A stretch of DNA of 64,000 nucleotides, from the NCBI GenBank assembly GCA_905181965.1, contig CAJIZY010000003.1, positions 1-64,000 of the forward strand, written 5' to 3'. The stretch is from Akkermansiaceae bacterium (lineage in GTDB: Bacteria > Verrucomicrobiota > Verrucomicrobiia > Verrucomicrobiales > Akkermansiaceae). This document shows positions 46,669 to 55,154 of the stretch, piece by piece (position 1 is the stretch's first letter; each line of letters opens with the position of its first letter). Position numbers and translations under genes: made by a program. The notes below the pieces were generated by a model. That model worked only from the letters and a program-made list of their open reading frames with translations, searched no databases and was not told the origin of the DNA.

Positions 46669-47373
46669 TTGCTCCACCTCGAACATAAACGTAAATTTCT
46701 AGCACGTGAAGGTTACCTCATCGTAAGAGGCTTCTTCCCGCAGGACGAAGTCGCTGCTCTCATTGCAGAGCAGAATGCCTTTTACCGTGGCGAATACGAC
46801 TTAACCCCGCCCTTCATCTGGCCCCAAGTCCGCTCCTGCCAAGCCAAAACCCGCAAACATCCTTGCGCGTCCTTTTTCTGCTCCGGAATGGCAAGGCTCA
46901 CCCGCGATGGTCGTCTCGCTTCCCAAATAAAGGATAACTTTAATCTCAACCAACTTCGCTTCTGGCATGATCAACTCCTTTACGAAGAGCCTTATCGGTC
47001 GAAAAAAATTAACTACCACTGGCACCGCGAAGAATCACGCTGGCTCACTTGCTGCGCCAGAAAAATGGTCACCGCTTGGATACCGCTCGTCGATTTCACC
47101 CCAGAAATGGGGCCCATCACCATGATGTCACACGACAAACCTTGTCGCATGACCCTCAGTGCTGGAGACCTCGTAATCTTTCCCTCTACCACCCTCCACG
47201 GCAATCCACCCAACTATGGTGACCAGCCCCGACGCGCCCTCGCCGCACACTTTGCCTCTGCCGATCTACACTATCAAAAGAATGGGAAATTCTCCCACAT
47301 GAACGAACGGATCGTGCGCCGCATCGATGGCCTCCCTGACTTTCAAGATCCTAAAATCTGCCCCTTAGTCTAA
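46669..47373 (+). CDS. Phytanoyl-CoA-dioxygenase-family oxygenase, short with HxE
   Basis: 234 residues from a TTG at 46669 (no ATG is nearby in frame). Fe(II)/2-oxoglutarate oxygenase of the PhyH family: EGYLIVRGFFPQDEVAALI at the start, then WHREESRW, which corresponds to the usual WHQD site, so the metal-binding Asp is replaced by Glu, and the distal His in TTLHGNPPN. The stretch between MGPITMMSHDKP and MTLSAGDLVIF is ~20 residues shorter than normal. Likely a small hydroxylase of unknown substrate. The stop overlaps the ROK gene stop by 4 bases on the other strand. Confidence 0.75.
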   Translation: MLHLEHKRKFLAREGYLIVRGFFPQDEVAALIAEQNAFYRGEYDLTPPFIWPQVRSCQAKTRKHPCASFFCSGMARLTRDGRLASQIKDNFNLNQLRFWHDQLLYEEPYRSKKINYHWHREESRWLTCCARKMVTAWIPLVDFTPEMGPITMMSHDKPCRMTLSAGDLVIFPSTTLHGNPPNYGDQPRRALAAHFASADLHYQKNGKFSHMNERIVRRIDGLPDFQDPKICPLV

Positions 47374-48248
47374 CTCTGCCCCAAGGCTACACATCCAAGA
47401 ATCCCTGCATGATCACCCAATTGGGGAAGCACGACAAGCTCTCCAGCATCTGGTAACTTCAAGTAGCCATTAACCAAGCGTATCACTTCCTGACGAACCA
47501 ACGCCAGCAGCTGTTCCTGATGCATCACGCCGCCGCCAAGAATGATCTTCTCTACCGGAGCAATCGTCAAAACGTTCACACATGCTTGCGCAAGATAGTA
47601 TGCCTCTAGCACCCACGCTGGATGATCAGCTGGTAATTCTTCGGCCTTTTTCCCCCAACGTTTTTCAATTGCGGGACCACACGCAAGGCCCTCCAGGCAA
47701 TCCCCGTGGAACGAACACACTCCCGCAAAATTATCATCAGGGTGCTTCGTCACTCGCATATGCCCCATCTCGGGATGTCCAGATCCGTGCACTAGGGAAC
47801 CCTCGACTATCAGGCTTCCGCCAATGCCAGTTCCCACCGTAAAGTAAGCCGAATGTTTAAATCCTTTTGCCGCACCCCAGTTTGCCTCTCCAAATAAGGC
47901 CGCGTTCACATCAGTTTCAAACACAACAGGAACATCACCGAACGCCTCCCGAAGAGGGCCTAGCAAATCCGTTTGCGACCATCCAGGCTTGGGCGTTGAG
48001 GTAATAAAACCGTAAGTTTCCGACCCCACCTCAAGATCCGCCGGGCCAAAAGTCCCGATAGCTAAAGCTTCCGCTTTTCCGTGGGCAGACTAATTTATCT
48101 CGAAAAATTCTACTAAGCGATGAATAGTTTCCCCGGGAGTCGTAGTTGGGATCTTCTCATGCACGATAGTCTCACCGGGCCCACTTGAGAGAGCGGCGAC
48201 CATCTTTGTCCCGCCCGATTCCACTGCTGCAACCATTCTTCCACTCAT
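47370..48248 (-). CDS. ROK-family sugar kinase (fructokinase-like) with an in-frame amber codon
   Basis: About 292 residues in one frame. N-terminal phosphate loop VESGGTKMVAAL, then SFGP-like IGTFGPADL and the zinc-binding CSFHGDCLEGLACGPA with the AEEL and VGTGIGGSL strands; fructokinase type. Codon 53 is TAG (48090-48092), leaving a 52-residue stub; from the GTG at 48029 the frame is open again to the stop. The upstream part fits the family, so this is one gene interrupted by a nonsense codon, not a late start. It may be an error (CAG to TAG) or a real mutation. Confidence 0.8.
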
Positions 48249-48339
48249 CTGAGGTCATTGCGTATCAAACGAGTCTGACTGCGTAAACCTCTGAGATGAC
48301 ACTTGTCAAAAACATGCTTTGTCGATAGTTGCCTCCGCC

Positions 48340-48768
48340 GTGGCTGACTTTCGATTTGAAAACCTAGAGGTATGGAAAATGGCAACCGAGATTGGACATC
48401 GTGTTGCCGACCTCGCCGATGGTATCGATTCTTTGGGTAAAACCTGTTTTGCCAATCGACTGCGTGAGGTCAGTTATCGTATCTCGGGCATTCTTGCCGA
48501 GGGCAGCAGCTGCCCAACCAAGCCTGAATTTGCCGTCTTTGTAAGTCATGCGCGTGGAGCGACTCTGGAAATTGCCAACCTTATCATTTTCTTCTCTGAG
48601 CGAGAACTCATCTCCGAAGAAGACGAAAGTAATCTCGTCAACATGCTAAAGCGTGAATCCAAGATGCTCGACAACTTCCGTCAAAGCCTCGAGCGTGCCG
48701 GAATTCCTTCCACGTCGGAGCTTAGAATTCCTTCGACGAATCGGAGATTTTTTTGCGAGCAATCCTGA
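48340..48768 (+). CDS. Four-helix-bundle protein (23S rRNA intervening-sequence family)
   Basis: About 142 residues from a GTG at 48340 (MADFRFENLEVWKMA; a TTG at 48319 would add seven residues). The pattern FENLEVWKMATEIG, EVSYRISGILAEGSS and ARGATLEIANLIIF is that of the small four-helix-bundle family often encoded inside 23S rRNA, but here as a free-standing gene. Function unknown. The last ~16 residues repeat an IPSTSEL/IPSTNR unit and overlap the ABC permease gene on the other strand. Confidence 0.75.
   Translation: MADFRFENLEVWKMATEIGHRVADLADGIDSLGKTCFANRLREVSYRISGILAEGSSCPTKPEFAVFVSHARGATLEIANLIIFFSERELISEEDESNLVNMLKRESKMLDNFRQSLERAGIPSTSELRIPSTNRRFFCEQS
48701..48746. repeat. Imperfect direct repeat of about 20 bases
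   Basis: gaattccttccacgtcggag (48701-48720) recurs as gaattccttcgacg-aa-tcggag (48725-48746), four bases apart. The second copy lies in the overlap of the convergent four-helix and ABC permease genes and encodes the repeated IPST peptide in the former. Confidence 0.6.
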
Positions 48769-50395
48769 GTTTACTCAGTAGCCAAACTGTTAAAATGGCT
48801 CCAACTCCCTGCCAAAACCAGAAGGCATTCGGGATCGCTCTTGCCACATCTCTAGGCATTCCCTCCTCGGAGAGAAAAACCCCCGATCCATAAATCGGCC
48901 ACGATACCGGACAAATCCCAGCTAACCAGACGGCCAGGGCGACGAAATCGTCGCTACTCACGGCCAAAATAACACCCAACATTACAGGGAGAATTCCTCC
49001 GAGAATAACCACAAGCCCAGTCACCTTACGTCCTACCGATTCCAGAAGCGCAGCCATTCCCAATCCCCCACAAGCCAGAATAGAAAACATTGCCACGGGA
49101 GTCACCACTAGTAGCGACAGCTCGGGATACCAGTGGGAGCCGATGAGCGCTTTCCCAAAAATGAACCATCCCGCGGCGCCCATAACTGACATGGTCAAAA
49201 CCCACGGGACTGAGGTCGCGGCGTCCGATAGCAAAGGCAACGCCGGATTGCCCAGCTTACGCGCCCGCCGCCAGCCACGAACTTGACCGTGCAAATCAGC
49301 AGAAATAATAAAAGTTAGCCACCAGAGACTAGCAAGCGTCACCAAGCCATAAATCCCAATCATCACAGTAGCCTCCCAAGTCTTCGGGCTCCAGAACTGG
49401 ATATCCGGATTGATCAAACGCCCAAATCGTCGGTCAAGTTCACGTGAGGGGAACAAATCCCCCGAATTCATCAGGGGTAACGCATTCCCCAACAACATCA
49501 TCTGGAGCCAGCCGAAAAGACCAGTAGCAGCAAACTTTCCGAGGAGATGACAATCTGCCTTTCGCCACCGCCGCCAAAGCATCATCACCATCGCAAGGCT
49601 TAAAACACCTTGCGAAATTAAGGTGAAAACATACTGCGGGAGGTTTAACCCAAAAAACTTAGCCGGAGGGATAATCGTATTAAAAACCTCCGCAGCATCC
49701 CCCAGCGGTCGCGGAATTAAACTCGGGTAAACCTCATTAAAAACGGGATAAATCGTAACATACTTTAAGTAAACTAACCCAAACTTGGCAGCTTGCGGGA
49801 TAATCAAATAAAGGACCATCACCAGACCAGTTGAAGTGAGAAAAGCCCATCGCCTATTCTTCATCACTGATCCCGCTAAGAGCCCAGTAAGATGATAAAG
49901 AATCGCTGCCATAAAAAAAACCGCGTAAAGCTGTAAAACCCCATTAAGCGGAACCTGCCCCTTCCAAATCGAATATCCAGTGAAAGGTAAAGTCGCCAAG
50001 AAAAGAATCCACTCACGAATGGGGAGCCCAAACAAATAACCCAACACCTTCGTAAATGGAGTCATGGGAGCCAGTCTTTGATAATCAATCACTCCTTCAT
50101 CAGCCTCGGTAGTAATTCCCGCCGCTGCTTGTCCGGTTCCTAGACCAAACAGAATGAGCCCTTGAAGAATCAATAACGGAATTAAAGGCATACGTCCCAC
50201 GTCAATGGGATTCTGGATTGATCTCGCAGTAGTTTCCCGCGCGAGAAAAAAGAAAAAACCAGCTACGAGAATTGTCATTAACAACGCCACCCCAAAACTC
50301 GCCGGACGGAGCCGACTTCGCGCGTAACGTTTTAAGATCGGATTAGCCCAAATCATCCACGCCGGTAATGGCGTTAATTTTTTAAAACCACTCAT
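48722..50395 (-). CDS. ABC transporter permease
   Basis: 557 residues with ~12 hydrophobic segments, an ABC-2-type exporter permease without a recognised substrate motif. Long loops contain ITTEADEGVIDYQRLAPMTP and GNPALPLLSDAATSVP. It follows the ATPase with an ATGA overlap (50392-50395), so both are co-translated. Together they could export a lipid, peptide or polysaccharide, or act as a gliding-type transporter; substrate unknown. The C-terminal end overlaps the convergent four-helix gene by 47 bases. Confidence 0.85.
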   Translation of the reverse strand: MSGFKKLTPLPAWMIWANPILKRYARSRLRPASFGVALLMTILVAGFFFFLARETTARSIQNPIDVGRMPLIPLLILQGLILFGLGTGQAAAGITTEADEGVIDYQRLAPMTPFTKVLGYLFGLPIREWILFLATLPFTGYSIWKGQVPLNGVLQLYAVFFMAAILYHLTGLLAGSVMKNRRWAFLTSTGLVMVLYLIIPQAAKFGLVYLKYVTIYPVFNEVYPSLIPRPLGDAAEVFNTIIPPAKFFGLNLPQYVFTLISQGVLSLAMVMMLWRRWRKADCHLLGKFAATGLFGWLQMMLLGNALPLMNSGDLFPSRELDRRFGRLINPDIQFWSPKTWEATVMIGIYGLVTLASLWWLTFIISADLHGQVRGWRRARKLGNPALPLLSDAATSVPWVLTMSVMGAAGWFIFGKALIGSHWYPELSLLVVTPVAMFSILACGGLGMAALLESVGRKVTGLVVILGGILPVMLGVILAVSSDDFVALAVWLAGICPVSWPIYGSGVFLSEEGMPRDVARAIPNAFWFWQGVGAILTVWLLSKLRIARKKISDSSKEF

Positions 50396-51339
50396 ACCTC
50401 ACGATTCCCCTCCGCAACTCGCACTAAAATTTCCTCGAAGGACGAGCTTTCCTCTTCAAAAGAGCGAATTTTCAAACCTGCATTTACGAGCTCTATCAGC
50501 AATCTTTCCTGCTCTTCCTCTCCTCCCAAAAATTGAAATCCGACTCGTGAACCATCCACCTTCAATTCACTCACCCCTGTCCACCCTTCCAACCATGCTT
50601 TAACTTTTTCCGAGTCACCAGAAGTCATTACGCTCAAATTGCGCTCGGCCCGACCCAGCGCCCTTCTCACCTCTTCCGCCGTTCCGCTAGCCAGCAGTTC
50701 ACCTTGGTTCATGACGCATAGCGACGAGCACATTTCCGCCAACTCACTAAGGATGTGGGAACTCACAACAACCGTCGCTCCGTCTGCCGCCAAAGCCTGC
50801 AGTGCAATCCGCATCTCGCGGCGCGATAGTGGATCAAGTCCACTAGCCGGCTCATCAAGAATTAGGACCTTGGGGCGATGCAATAGCGTCTTGGCAAGAA
50901 CCAGACGCTGTGTCTGCCCACGCGAGAGCTCTTTGCACCAAGCACTTCGCTTACCATACAAATTTACGATCTTAAGGCACTCATCTAATCTCTCGCGGCG
51001 GTCGCTAGCGCGGCCCAACCGATGAGTATCCGCATGAAAATCCAAAAATTCCCATAGCTTCAAGTCGGACGGCACCGGTGCAAGGTCTGGCATGTAAGCC
51101 ATAACTCGGCGCGCCTCCTCAGCCGACTCAAATATATCAAACCCCGCCACGTTCACTTCCCCGTAAGTTGGCTCCATCAAAGTCGTGAGAACCTTAAAAG
51201 TGCTCGTCTTTCCCGCTCCATTGGGCCCCACTAACCCATACACAACCCCTGATGGAATCGTCAGGCTAATGTCATTAACCGCTACAAAATCTCCGTAATC
51301 AACACGGAGATCTTTAATTACGATTCCTGACTCGCTCAT
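50392..51339 (-). CDS. ABC transporter ATP-binding protein
   Basis: 315 residues. Walker A GPNGAGKT (38-45), signature LSRGQ (138-142), Walker B VLILDEP (158-164) and the H-loop SSHILSEL near 195. The ~80 C-terminal residues beyond the ATPase domain resemble those in ABC-2 exporters of the CcmA/NatA type. Next to the coiled-coil gene with no gap (51339/51340), and overlapping the permease gene. Confidence 0.95.
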   Translation of the reverse strand: MSESGIVIKDLRVDYGDFVAVNDISLTIPSGVVYGLVGPNGAGKTSTFKVLTTLMEPTYGEVNVAGFDIFESAEEARRVMAYMPDLAPVPSDLKLWEFLDFHADTHRLGRASDRRERLDECLKIVNLYGKRSAWCKELSRGQTQRLVLAKTLLHRPKVLILDEPASGLDPLSRREMRIALQALAADGATVVVSSHILSELAEMCSSLCVMNQGELLASGTAEEVRRALGRAERNLSVMTSGDSEKVKAWLEGWTGVSELKVDGSRVGFQFLGGEEEQERLLIELVNAGLKIRSFEEESSSFEEILVRVAEGNREV

Positions 51340-52284
51340 TTAAAAGATATCTCCCTCCAAAAGATCAAAATCTTTAGGAGGAGCCAACTGATAAAGCTCC
51401 CATTGCTCGGCTACTTTGCGTAGCTGATTCTCCCGGTGTTCATTCAGCGCCTCTCTCTGGTCCGGAGTCAGCGCCCCATTAATCGCAGCATCCCTCGCCA
51501 CACGATCTAAGGGAGCGGTTGCTCCACGATAATCTTGAGGGTTAACCTCCGGTCGATAGTCTTCGGAACCCCGCGCCATCACCCGAAAAAGCTCAGCTTG
51601 CTGTTCATCATTCAATGTCACGATCTCATCCAGTCGCCCAAGTTTCCGGTCCGCCTCCTCCTGCACCGCCTCAACCCTCTTTGCAAGACGCTCTTCTTTA
51701 AACTGTTCCAACTCTTCCCCTTTTAAAAAACCCTCCATCAAGTCGTTCGTTTCCTCGAAATCACGCCAATCGTTTTCAGTAGCCTGCACGAATTCCACAA
51801 AACCGCTCTGATCACTATTAATCACTTCGGTGATTCTCTCAGCATTTCCCTCACTTCGTTTCTTAAAATGCCCACGTAATTCATTCCTCTGGGCTACCGT
51901 CAAAGTGTAATTACGCGTCCACTCAGAAACCCGGGCATCGACCCACTTCGCTTCGTTCACCTTCCTAACCCGCTCCATCACTGGAGCAACCTGCCGCATC
52001 CAAGGTTTCGCACTTCCCAAAATATCATCAAAGCTAATTTCCTTCCCATCCTTGAGATCACGAGCCAATCGCCGAAACTTAGAAGACCCTGACCCTTCGG
52101 CACGTTCCACATAAGCCTTCAATGCCCTTGCTTCTCTGCTACTCTTAGCCGCCTCCTGCTCAGCAAGCTCTAACCGGTCTTGGATCGAACCTGGGGGAGG
52201 ACGCTGACTTTTTGAAAAGAGATAACCTCCCGCACATCCCACAACGAGACCGAGCACTAACCCCAAAGATTTCTTAAGCTGCAC
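51340..52284 (-). CDS. Membrane-anchored coiled-coil protein, unknown
   Basis: 314 residues. One N-terminal membrane helix (8-24, LGLVLGLVVGCAGGYLF), then a helical domain with coiled-coil heptads (~35-70 AEQEAAKSSREARAL and ~190-230), many charged residues and repeated REALNEHRENQL-like segments. It looks like a Spy/periplasmic-chaperone type helical bundle (TLNDEQQAELF and LTPDQREALNEH are typical). Ends one base before the ATPase start, so it is part of the ABC operon and may be a periplasmic partner. The 71 bp upstream of its start hold nothing recognised. Confidence 0.75.
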   Translation of the reverse strand: MQLKKSLGLVLGLVVGCAGGYLFSKSQRPPPGSIQDRLELAEQEAAKSSREARALKAYVERAEGSGSSKFRRLARDLKDGKEISFDDILGSAKPWMRQVAPVMERVRKVNEAKWVDARVSEWTRNYTLTVAQRNELRGHFKKRSEGNAERITEVINSDQSGFVEFVQATENDWRDFEETNDLMEGFLKGEELEQFKEERLAKRVEAVQEEADRKLGRLDEIVTLNDEQQAELFRVMARGSEDYRPEVNPQDYRGATAPLDRVARDAAINGALTPDQREALNEHRENQLRKVAEQWELYQLAPPKDFDLLEGDIF

Positions 52285-52355
52285 AAGAAACCCCTAGCAG
52301 ATTATTGGGACGATGTCCCTAGAAAGTAAGCTCCGGAGCAGATTAAGCTGAAAAC

Positions 52356-53096
52356 TCAATTCGACACCGCGATAAGATGAAGCGTTGCGACATAAACAAG
52401 TTCACCGTCGTCGCCCTCGCCCAAATTATTAATCTCATTTATAATCTTCCAACCTGACTTTTTGAGGAGCTTTTTTAATCCCGTATCGGTGAAAAATCGC
52501 AACCGCTGAACAGTCTCTTCCCTCCTAACAATATTCCCCGAAGCATCCTTCAAAGTATAACGATGTTTCCTTACTAAGCTTCCGACTTGCTCTTTAATTT
52601 TATGCTGCGTCTCCAGTTCACCAGCTTCACCAGTTGGCAAAACAACCTTACGATCAAAATACCATTCGCTCGGGGCTAGATCTCCGGAGATCTCTGCCCA
52701 GGGGAAAAACAAAGTCAGATAAAGAGAGTCTGCTTGTTCACTCAACCGCGCGAGCTGTTTTTGCGGATCTAAAAAAAGCTGGAAAGTGAAGGCCGGAATC
52801 ACGATAGCAGCATACTTGCCCTCATGCTTTTGCCATTCTTCTTCAAGCACCTTTGCATCAGGAAATTTTTCTCGTGAGAGCCTCGCCATTTCAGACGAGC
52901 ATTCAAGTCCCAGCACATCGTGTCCCGCCGCGACTAAAGGACCCAGTAAGCGCCCCGACCCGGAGCCAATATACAGACACCTCCCTTTTCTATCCTCTAG
53001 AAATTTCTCGATTAAAGGTAATTCGCTAGGCGCTTCCTCGGCCTCCCAAAACAAGTCGTGCCAAGAAGCTTCAAAACCCTCGTAACCCGAATTCAT
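52356..53096 (-). CDS. SAM-dependent methyltransferase
   Basis: 246 residues. Class I fold: LYIGSGSGRLLGPL glycine-rich SAM loop at 41-54, LECSSEMARLSREKFP acidic-loop strand, and VIPAFTFQLF (motif IV). A DLAPSEWYF segment and a long beta-hairpin follow. Substrate unknown. The ATG at 53096 overlaps the stop of the small protein upstream (ATGA), so it is translationally coupled to the 53093-53350 and antiporter genes. Confidence 0.85.
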   Translation of the reverse strand: MNSGYEGFEASWHDLFWEAEEAPSELPLIEKFLEDRKGRCLYIGSGSGRLLGPLVAAGHDVLGLECSSEMARLSREKFPDAKVLEEEWQKHEGKYAAIVIPAFTFQLFLDPQKQLARLSEQADSLYLTLFFPWAEISGDLAPSEWYFDRKVVLPTGEAGELETQHKIKEQVGSLVRKHRYTLKDASGNIVRREETVQRLRFFTDTGLKKLLKKSGWKIINEINNLGEGDDGELVYVATLHLIAVSN

Positions 53097-53350
53097 GATT
53101 CAGATTTTCCCTCAGACACTTCTTTCTTTTTTAAGGCCTTAGTCTGTCGAATTGAAAAGGAATGAGTTCCTTGTTCAGAAGCTTCAATTTCTTCGTCCTC
53201 CGATAAAACCGGACTCAACTTTCCATCTTCGGTTTCGGTGAAAAGAATAATAGAATTGTCGCCGTGCGCCGTCTTGAAATCTTCCATCGTGAAAACGTCC
53301 GTCAATAAGGTTGATTTCATCTCGGCGCCCTTTTCCACAAAAGAACTCAA
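53093..53350 (-). CDS. Small acidic protein between antiporter and methyltransferase
   Basis: Up to 85 residues from a TTG at 53350 that overlaps the antiporter stop; ATG at 53320 (MKSTLLTDVF) is the more likely start, giving 75 residues. Short beta-rich part (SIILFTETEDGKLSPVL) and an acidic/basic charged tail. No known family. Its tight overlap on both sides suggests a real gene coupled with its neighbours. Confidence 0.6.
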   Translation of the reverse strand: MSSFVEKGAEMKSTLLTDVFTMEDFKTAHGDNSIILFTETEDGKLSPVLSEDEEIEASEQGTHSFSIRQTKALKKKEVSEGKSES

Positions 53351-54972
53351 ATCGGAAAATCTCGGCCCCCCAAGGAAACAAAATGCGCACGCATGTGATT
53401 AGCGACCGCTTTTTGGTGATGAAAATCGACATCCGATGGCGTGATCTGCCAAACGTTAGCCTTGCCAAATCGGTGCTGAAATTCGCGCGCTGCCAGCGAA
53501 TTCACCTCATTATTGGGAGTGGCCGCCACCAAGTGCCCAAGCCCCGCGAAATCGATTTCCTCCTCAGCATACTCCGAGAGAATATTAGCTCGCACTGCCT
53601 GTAAGCCATCAAGCCTTGCAGCCGATACTTTCTCGAAGCGTGTGTCTAGCAAAAGGCAGTGGTGCCCTTGGTCAACCAAACCCTTTGCGACAACCCGAAT
53701 CCAAGGCTCAGCTCCAGCAAAAAGCACACCCGTAGGATTAGCATCGGACAGCCCAAGCCGACGCGCCAAAGGAGCCGCTAGCAGACCATAAAAAGTGACC
53801 GTTCCCAGGATCACAATAAAAACTAGGGGAACCAATTCACCAGCCTCCCCGGCCAAAACGACATAAGTTTCGTTCTCGGGGTTTAACTTCGCCGCCCCCA
53901 TAATTTGAAGAGCGAAAACTGACGTTACGGCTGCCGCCACGATTCCCCGCGGAGCCAATAGGGCTAAAAAAAGTTGCTCCCGAAACGTCGTACGCGCCGA
54001 TCCAAGATTCGCCAAAAAGACGGAAGCCGGACGCACCACCAAAATCAAGACGAGGAGGAACATCAGCCCCTTTTGCCAAACCATTTGAATCTCCGATATC
54101 CCGATCCGCCCAGAAAGCATTAAGAAAAGGAGAGAGATAATGAGCACTCTCAAGTTCTCTTTAAATTCAAGAATGTGCCGCACTGACACTTTTTTCTGAT
54201 TGGCCAAAGCCACTCCTAAAACAGTCACCGTCAGCAAGCCCGCTTCATGTTGAATGGCATTGGAACCTGCAAAGGCCACTCCAACCAAAGCCAGAAAAAA
54301 CATGCTCTCCAGAAAATCTGGGATCAAGTGCCGCGACATTAATCCCTCGGTCACCTTTGCCAACCCCCAACCCAACCCCACCCCAACAACCAGCGTCTTC
54401 ACCAGAGCAGTAGCCACAATATCCCAACCCTGGCCGACTCCACCTTCCTGAATCGTAATAAAAACCAAGACCGCTAAAACTGCCCCGATGGGATCTACCA
54501 CGATTCCCTCCCACTTGACGATCGAAGCCACCTTACGACGTGGCCTAATCAAGCGGAGCAAAGGAGCCACCACAGTCGGCCCAGTCACCACTAAAATCGC
54601 TCCCAACAGCGCACAAATTTGCCAGTGGTATCCCAGAGTGTAGCGTGCTGCCACTGCAGTGAGACCAAAAGCTAATACCACCGCGATGGTGCAGAGTCTT
54701 AACACCGGAGTGCCAGCCTCTTTGAGCTCGGAGAATTTTAAAGTTAGCCCACCTTCAAAGAGGATAATCGCTACGAAAAAACCAACTAGACTTAAGAGAG
54801 AACTCTCATCCTTAAGATAATTATCAATCCGCATTCCGGTAAAATGCGAAAGCGCAAACCCCAAAATGAGTAAAAGTAAGATTGACGGTAGCTTCATCCG
54901 CCAAGCCGACCATTGGGCCACTACCCCAAGGAGTAGAAGAAAGGCAAGATAGGCAAGGAGGCTCACCTGCAA
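53347..54972 (-). CDS. Cation:proton antiporter (CPA family) with a NAD-binding-like C-terminal domain
   Basis: 541 residues. About 12 membrane helices with the CPA motif VTGPTVVAPLLR (~130) and the ion-site VVDPIGAVLAV; then a C-terminal domain with TrkA/KefC-like beta-alpha-beta strands (VLFAGAEPWIRVVAKGL, LDTRFEKVSAARL, HLVAATPNNEVN) that would regulate transport by nucleotide binding. It belongs to the NhaP/KefB type exchanging Na+ or K+ for H+. The stop overlaps the small gene's TTG. It starts the six-gene minus-strand run down to 48722. Confidence 0.9.
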   Translation of the reverse strand: MQVSLLAYLAFLLLLGVVAQWSAWRMKLPSILLLLILGFALSHFTGMRIDNYLKDESSLLSLVGFFVAIILFEGGLTLKFSELKEAGTPVLRLCTIAVVLAFGLTAVAARYTLGYHWQICALLGAILVVTGPTVVAPLLRLIRPRRKVASIVKWEGIVVDPIGAVLAVLVFITIQEGGVGQGWDIVATALVKTLVVGVGLGWGLAKVTEGLMSRHLIPDFLESMFFLALVGVAFAGSNAIQHEAGLLTVTVLGVALANQKKVSVRHILEFKENLRVLIISLLFLMLSGRIGISEIQMVWQKGLMFLLVLILVVRPASVFLANLGSARTTFREQLFLALLAPRGIVAAAVTSVFALQIMGAAKLNPENETYVVLAGEAGELVPLVFIVILGTVTFYGLLAAPLARRLGLSDANPTGVLFAGAEPWIRVVAKGLVDQGHHCLLLDTRFEKVSAARLDGLQAVRANILSEYAEEEIDFAGLGHLVAATPNNEVNSLAAREFQHRFGKANVWQITPSDVDFHHQKAVANHMRAHFVSLGGRDFPI

Positions 54973-55154
54973 AGACTGACTTCAATCTTCTTCTCCGCCA
55001 AGTCTAGATCTCAATCGGAACAAACACATGCCCAAGACCATCCTCAAATGGCGATCCAAAACCTACTCCCCGCTTATCGCCAGAAGGAGGATCCATCCTT
55101 TTGAGACCCTCACAATCACAAAGCCTACCTCAGGAAGAGAGAGTCTCAAAGAAG

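Noticed and set aside
54973-55154. Small plus-strand open frame starting MPKTILKWR in the gap before glyA.
   Set aside because: Runs into the glyA 3' end, has no RBS and no conserved features.
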